Shown here: piece by piece, positions 49,953-52,599 of the stretch | How the letters are laid out: each line of letters begins with the position of its first letter | How positions within the stretch are numbered: position 1 is the stretch's first letter | Source of the DNA: Cellulomonas sp. B6 | Lineage (GTDB): Bacteria; Actinomycetota; Actinomycetes; Actinomycetales; Cellulomonadaceae | Assembly: GCF_001462455.1 (NCBI RefSeq) | Contig: NZ_LNTD01000104.1 | Coordinates: forward strand, 1-52,599 | Length of the DNA stretch: 52,599 nucleotides | Direction of reading: 5' to 3' | Position numbers and translations under genes: made by a program | Notes under the pieces: generated by a model | Database searches by the model: none | Seen by the model: only the letters and a program-made list of their open reading frames with translations | Told to the model about the DNA's origin: nothing

Positions 49953-50972
49953 TCAGGCGGACGTCCCCGCGAGGTCGGCGACCGTGAGCGTGAGGTCGGC
50001 GGAGCACTCGACCGTGCCCTGCGCGAGGTCGACCCGGCTCCGGACGTCGAGGCTGCCGGGCCCGGCGACGGGCCGGGCGACCTCGACGGCGGCCTCCACC
50101 CCGGCCGTGAGCCGGCCGACGCCTTCGCCCTGCTGGGTGAGACCGCGGGCCTCCCCGTCGTTCGGCGTGAGGGAGGCCGTGACGTCCACGTCCTCGCTCC
50201 ACCCGCTGCCCGGCAGCGCGGTCCACACCACCCGGACGGTCCCGGGCGCGCTCGTGACGTCCCGCCGGATCCCGAGCCGCATCTGCCACACGCGCGGCTC
50301 GTCGACCTCGACCCGCGCCACGAGGCCGTCGGGCGACCCGTCCTCGAGCACGCACGGCACCTGGGCGACCGTGCGGTTCGTCGCACCACCGCTCTGCACG
50401 AGCCCACCGAGCAGACCCGCGACGCCCAGCGTCGCGGCCACCGCCTGGGCCACCCGGGTGGACCGCTGGTCGACCGGGCGCCACGCGGTCGGCCACGGGT
50501 CGCTGACCGCGACGCTGCGCGCGAGCGAGTCGGCGAACGTCCGACGCTGCGCGTGCCAGACGGGCCGGAGGTACCCGACGAGGAGGATCGCGTCGAGCAG
50601 GTGCAGCAGCTGGCGCCACAGCGTGCGCAGCATCCCCAGCGGCCGTCCGGTCCGGTCGTCGAGGACCACGACGCCGACGGCGCGCTTGCCGATCGTGGCA
50701 CCCGTCCACGCCTGCAGCGCCAGCTGCACGACCAGCACGGCGGCGACGGTCCACGCCGCAGGTCCGCGCGCGGCGTCGTCACCGGCGCCCCAGGACGGCA
50801 GACCGGGCCACGGCGCGGGTACCGCCGCACCGGGTGCCGCGAGCCACACCGCGAGCGCCAGCAGGCCCGAGTCCATCGCGAAGGCGAGCACCCGAGCGAG
50901 CCACGACGCATACGCCGGCCCGCCGAGGTCGGTGCGGGCCGGCGGCGTCGTGGGGAGGGTCACCCCGGCCAT
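49953..50972 (-). CDS. RDD-family membrane protein with a C-terminal extracytoplasmic domain
   Basis: A 339-aa protein. The first half has three or four hydrophobic segments with RDD residues (Arg in SWLARVLAFAMD, Asp in AMDSGLL, Asp in LLHLLDAILL) and GATIGKRAVGVVVLDDRTGRPLG. A further helix (AATLGVAGLLGGLV) leads to about 150 residues of beta-rich sequence with one Cys near its start and another near its end. RDD proteins include Na+/H+ antiporters, but most are unknown. Lies downstream of pyk on the same strand. Confidence 0.8.
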   Translation of the reverse strand: MAGVTLPTTPPARTDLGGPAYASWLARVLAFAMDSGLLALAVWLAAPGAAVPAPWPGLPSWGAGDDAARGPAAWTVAAVLVVQLALQAWTGATIGKRAVGVVVLDDRTGRPLGMLRTLWRQLLHLLDAILLVGYLRPVWHAQRRTFADSLARSVAVSDPWPTAWRPVDQRSTRVAQAVAATLGVAGLLGGLVQSGGATNRTVAQVPCVLEDGSPDGLVARVEVDEPRVWQMRLGIRRDVTSAPGTVRVVWTALPGSGWSEDVDVTASLTPNDGEARGLTQQGEGVGRLTAGVEAAVEVARPVAGPGSLDVRSRVDLAQGTVECSADLTLTVADLAGTSA

Positions 50973-51015
50973 GCTGCCAGAACGCAGGCGCGCACCTCCG
51001 TCCGCGCGGGGGACG

Positions 51016-51053
51016 ACGACGGCCGCCGCCCCGTGCGGGGCGGCGGCCGTCGT
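51016..51053 (-). terminator. Terminator after pyk
   Basis: A perfect 17-bp stem (51016-51032 with 51037-51053) and GTGC loop, 13 bp after the pyk stop and before the RDD gene. Confidence 0.8.
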
Positions 51054-51066
51054 GCGGTCGAGCGAC

Positions 51067-52503
51067 TCAGGCGATGCGCGTGCGCGCCGCCTCCTCGTCA
51101 CCGATCTTGTGGACCACGACCGTGTTGGTCGAGCCGACCACGCCCACGGGGGTGCCCGCGACGACGACGACGTAGTCGCCGACCTCGGCGAGGCCGTTGG
51201 CGCGCAGCGTCTGGTCCACCTGGCTGACCATCGAGTCGGTGCTCTCGACCGACGGCACCTGGTAGGTCTGCACACCCCACGACAGCGACAGCCGGCTGCG
51301 CACCGACTCCTCCGGCGTGAACGCGAGCAGCGGGATCGACGAGCGCAGGCGCGACATGCGGCGGGCCGAGTCGCCCGACTGCGTGAACGTCACGAGGTAC
51401 TTCACGCCGATGCGCTCGCCGATCTCGGCGGCGGCACGCGTGATCGCGCCACCGCGCGTCGACGGCACCGAGCCGAGCGGCGCGATGCGCTCACGGCCGA
51501 GCTCCTCGGTGCTCTCGATGATCCGCGCCATCGTGCGCACGGCCTCGATCGGGAAGTCGCCGACGCTGGTCTCGCCCGAGAGCATGACCGCGTCCGCGCC
51601 GTCGAGCACCGCGTTGGCGCAGTCCGAGGCCTCGGCCCGCGTCGGGCGCGGGCTCGTGATCATGGACTCGAGGACCTGCGTGGCCACGATGACGGGCTTG
51701 GCGTTGCGGCGGGCCAGCTCGACCGCGCGCTTCTGGACGAGCGGGACCTGCTCGAGCGGCAGCTCGACGCCCAGGTCGCCGCGGGCGACCATGATGCCGT
51801 CGAACGCCTGGACGATCTCGGCGAGGTTCTCGACGGCCTGCGGCTTCTCGATCTTGGCGATGACCGGGACGACCCGGCCCTCCTCCTCCATGATCCGGCG
51901 CACGTCGTCGTAGTCGGCCGCGCTGCGCACGAACGACAGGGCGATGAGGTCGGCGCCGACGTTGAGGGCCCAGCGCAGGTCCTCCTCGTCCTTGTCGCTC
52001 ATGGCCGGCACGGACACCGCGACGCCGGGCAGGTTGAGGCCCTTGTTGTTCGACACGGGGCCGGGGACCTCGACCCGCGTGACGACGTCGTTGCCCTCGA
52101 CGGCCGTGACGCGCACGAGCACCTTGCCGTCGTCGATGAGGATCGGGTCGCCGGGCTTCACGTCGCCGGGCAGGCCCTTGAACGTCGTCGAGACGCGCTC
52201 CTTGGTGCCCTCGACGTCGTCCGTCGTGATGGTGAAGACGTCGCCGACCGCGAGGTCGTGCTTGCCGTCGATGAAGCGGCCCAGACGGATCTTGGGGCCC
52301 TGCAGGTCGACGAGGACGGCCACCGAGCGACCGGAGGCCTTCGCCGCGGCGCGCACGTTGTCGTACACGCGCTTGTGCACCTCGGTGTCACCGTGGCTGC
52401 GGTTCAGGCGCGCGACGTCCATACCGGCGTCGACGAGGGCCTGGACCTGCTCGGGGGACTCGGTCACCGGACCGATGGTGCAGACGATCTTGGCTCTACG
52501 CAT
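51067..52503 (-). CDS. pyk: Pyruvate kinase
   Basis: Last ATP-forming step of glycolysis. The 478-aa protein has the N-terminal RRAKIVCTIGP, active-site loops ENLAEIVQAFDGIMVARGDLG and VATQVLESMITSPRPTRAE, and DGADAVMLSGETSVGDFP; the C-terminal regulatory-type domain is intact. The ATG has CATAGT 8 bp upstream and no ribosome site, suggesting leaderless mRNA. Confidence 0.96.
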   Translation of the reverse strand: MRRAKIVCTIGPVTESPEQVQALVDAGMDVARLNRSHGDTEVHKRVYDNVRAAAKASGRSVAVLVDLQGPKIRLGRFIDGKHDLAVGDVFTITTDDVEGTKERVSTTFKGLPGDVKPGDPILIDDGKVLVRVTAVEGNDVVTRVEVPGPVSNNKGLNLPGVAVSVPAMSDKDEEDLRWALNVGADLIALSFVRSAADYDDVRRIMEEEGRVVPVIAKIEKPQAVENLAEIVQAFDGIMVARGDLGVELPLEQVPLVQKRAVELARRNAKPVIVATQVLESMITSPRPTRAEASDCANAVLDGADAVMLSGETSVGDFPIEAVRTMARIIESTEELGRERIAPLGSVPSTRGGAITRAAAEIGERIGVKYLVTFTQSGDSARRMSRLRSSIPLLAFTPEESVRSRLSLSWGVQTYQVPSVESTDSMVSQVDQTLRANGLAEVGDYVVVVAGTPVGVVGSTNTVVVHKIGDEEAARTRIA

Positions 52504-52511
52504 GGCTCGAG

Positions 52512-52517
52512 ACTATG
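52512..52517 (-). promoter_or_regulatory. -10 element of pyk
   Basis: CATAGT (minus strand, 52517-52512) lies 8 bp before the pyk ATG, so transcription would begin at or next to the start codon. No convincing -35 is seen. Confidence 0.4.
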
Positions 52518-52599
52518 CCTTCCTGGATTTCGGCCGCAGGCCGGACGTCCCGGTCGACGGACCCGGCCTGCGGGTACGCCCGACCGGGGAGGGTGGGTC

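Overview
This window is very GC-rich, densely packed bacterial chromosome. Protein similarity and gene order point to an actinobacterium, most likely of the Cellulomonas group. The evidence is WhiA, RbpA, the order uvrC-rapZ-yvcK-whiA-gap-pgk-tpiA-secG-rbpA, the loose cluster pyk / ANTAR regulator / polA / rpsA / coaE / uvrB / uvrA that is also seen in mycobacteria, many GTG starts, ATGA/GTGA overlaps, leaderless promoters and T-less hairpin terminators. The genus is an inference. I see no prophage, insertion sequence or CRISPR array; nearly everything is core chromosome.

Layout. 1-693 is the 3' part of an O-methyltransferase. 785-10182 (minus strand) holds, in transcription order, uvrC, rapZ, yvcK, whiA, gap, pgk, tpiA, secG and rbpA: excision repair, nucleotide-linked regulators, sporulation-type regulator WhiA, lower glycolysis, Sec export and an RNA polymerase-binding protein. 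10273-20823 carries an OsmC-like protein, uvrA with a LexA/SOS box, a GH15 glucosidase with a metallo-beta-lactamase-fold hydrolase, an acyl-CoA dehydrogenase, a YciI-like protein, two overlapping TerC genes under a probable yybP-ykoY manganese riboswitch, and a VOC protein. 20881-27206 is uvrB, an unknown gene, coaE, rpsA and pfkA. 27370-32742 is a complete dipeptide/oligopeptide ABC transporter (binding lipoprotein, two permeases, double-ATPase). Next come a methyltransferase, an acetate-type symporter with its DUF485 partner, polA, a hotdog thioesterase and a GNAT acetyltransferase. 40073-45936 is a branched-chain amino acid type ABC transporter (livHMGF plus a convergent binding lipoprotein); its LivH carries an unusual secreted N-terminal domain. 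The right end has an ANTAR response regulator, a tRNA with anticodon CAA, a MerR/HEAT-repeat two-gene operon with a MerR-type operator, an isochorismatase-like hydrolase, an RDD membrane protein and pyk.

How it fits together. Four genes of nucleotide excision repair and repair synthesis (uvrA, uvrB, uvrC, polA) lie here and all appear to be leaderless; uvrA has a clear SOS box over its -35. Five glycolytic genes (pfkA, gap, pgk, tpiA, pyk) are split over three loci. The most unusual items are the LivH fusion, the MerR-HEAT/HEAT pair, the short-variable-arm CAA tRNA, and the riboswitch-controlled tandem TerC operon.
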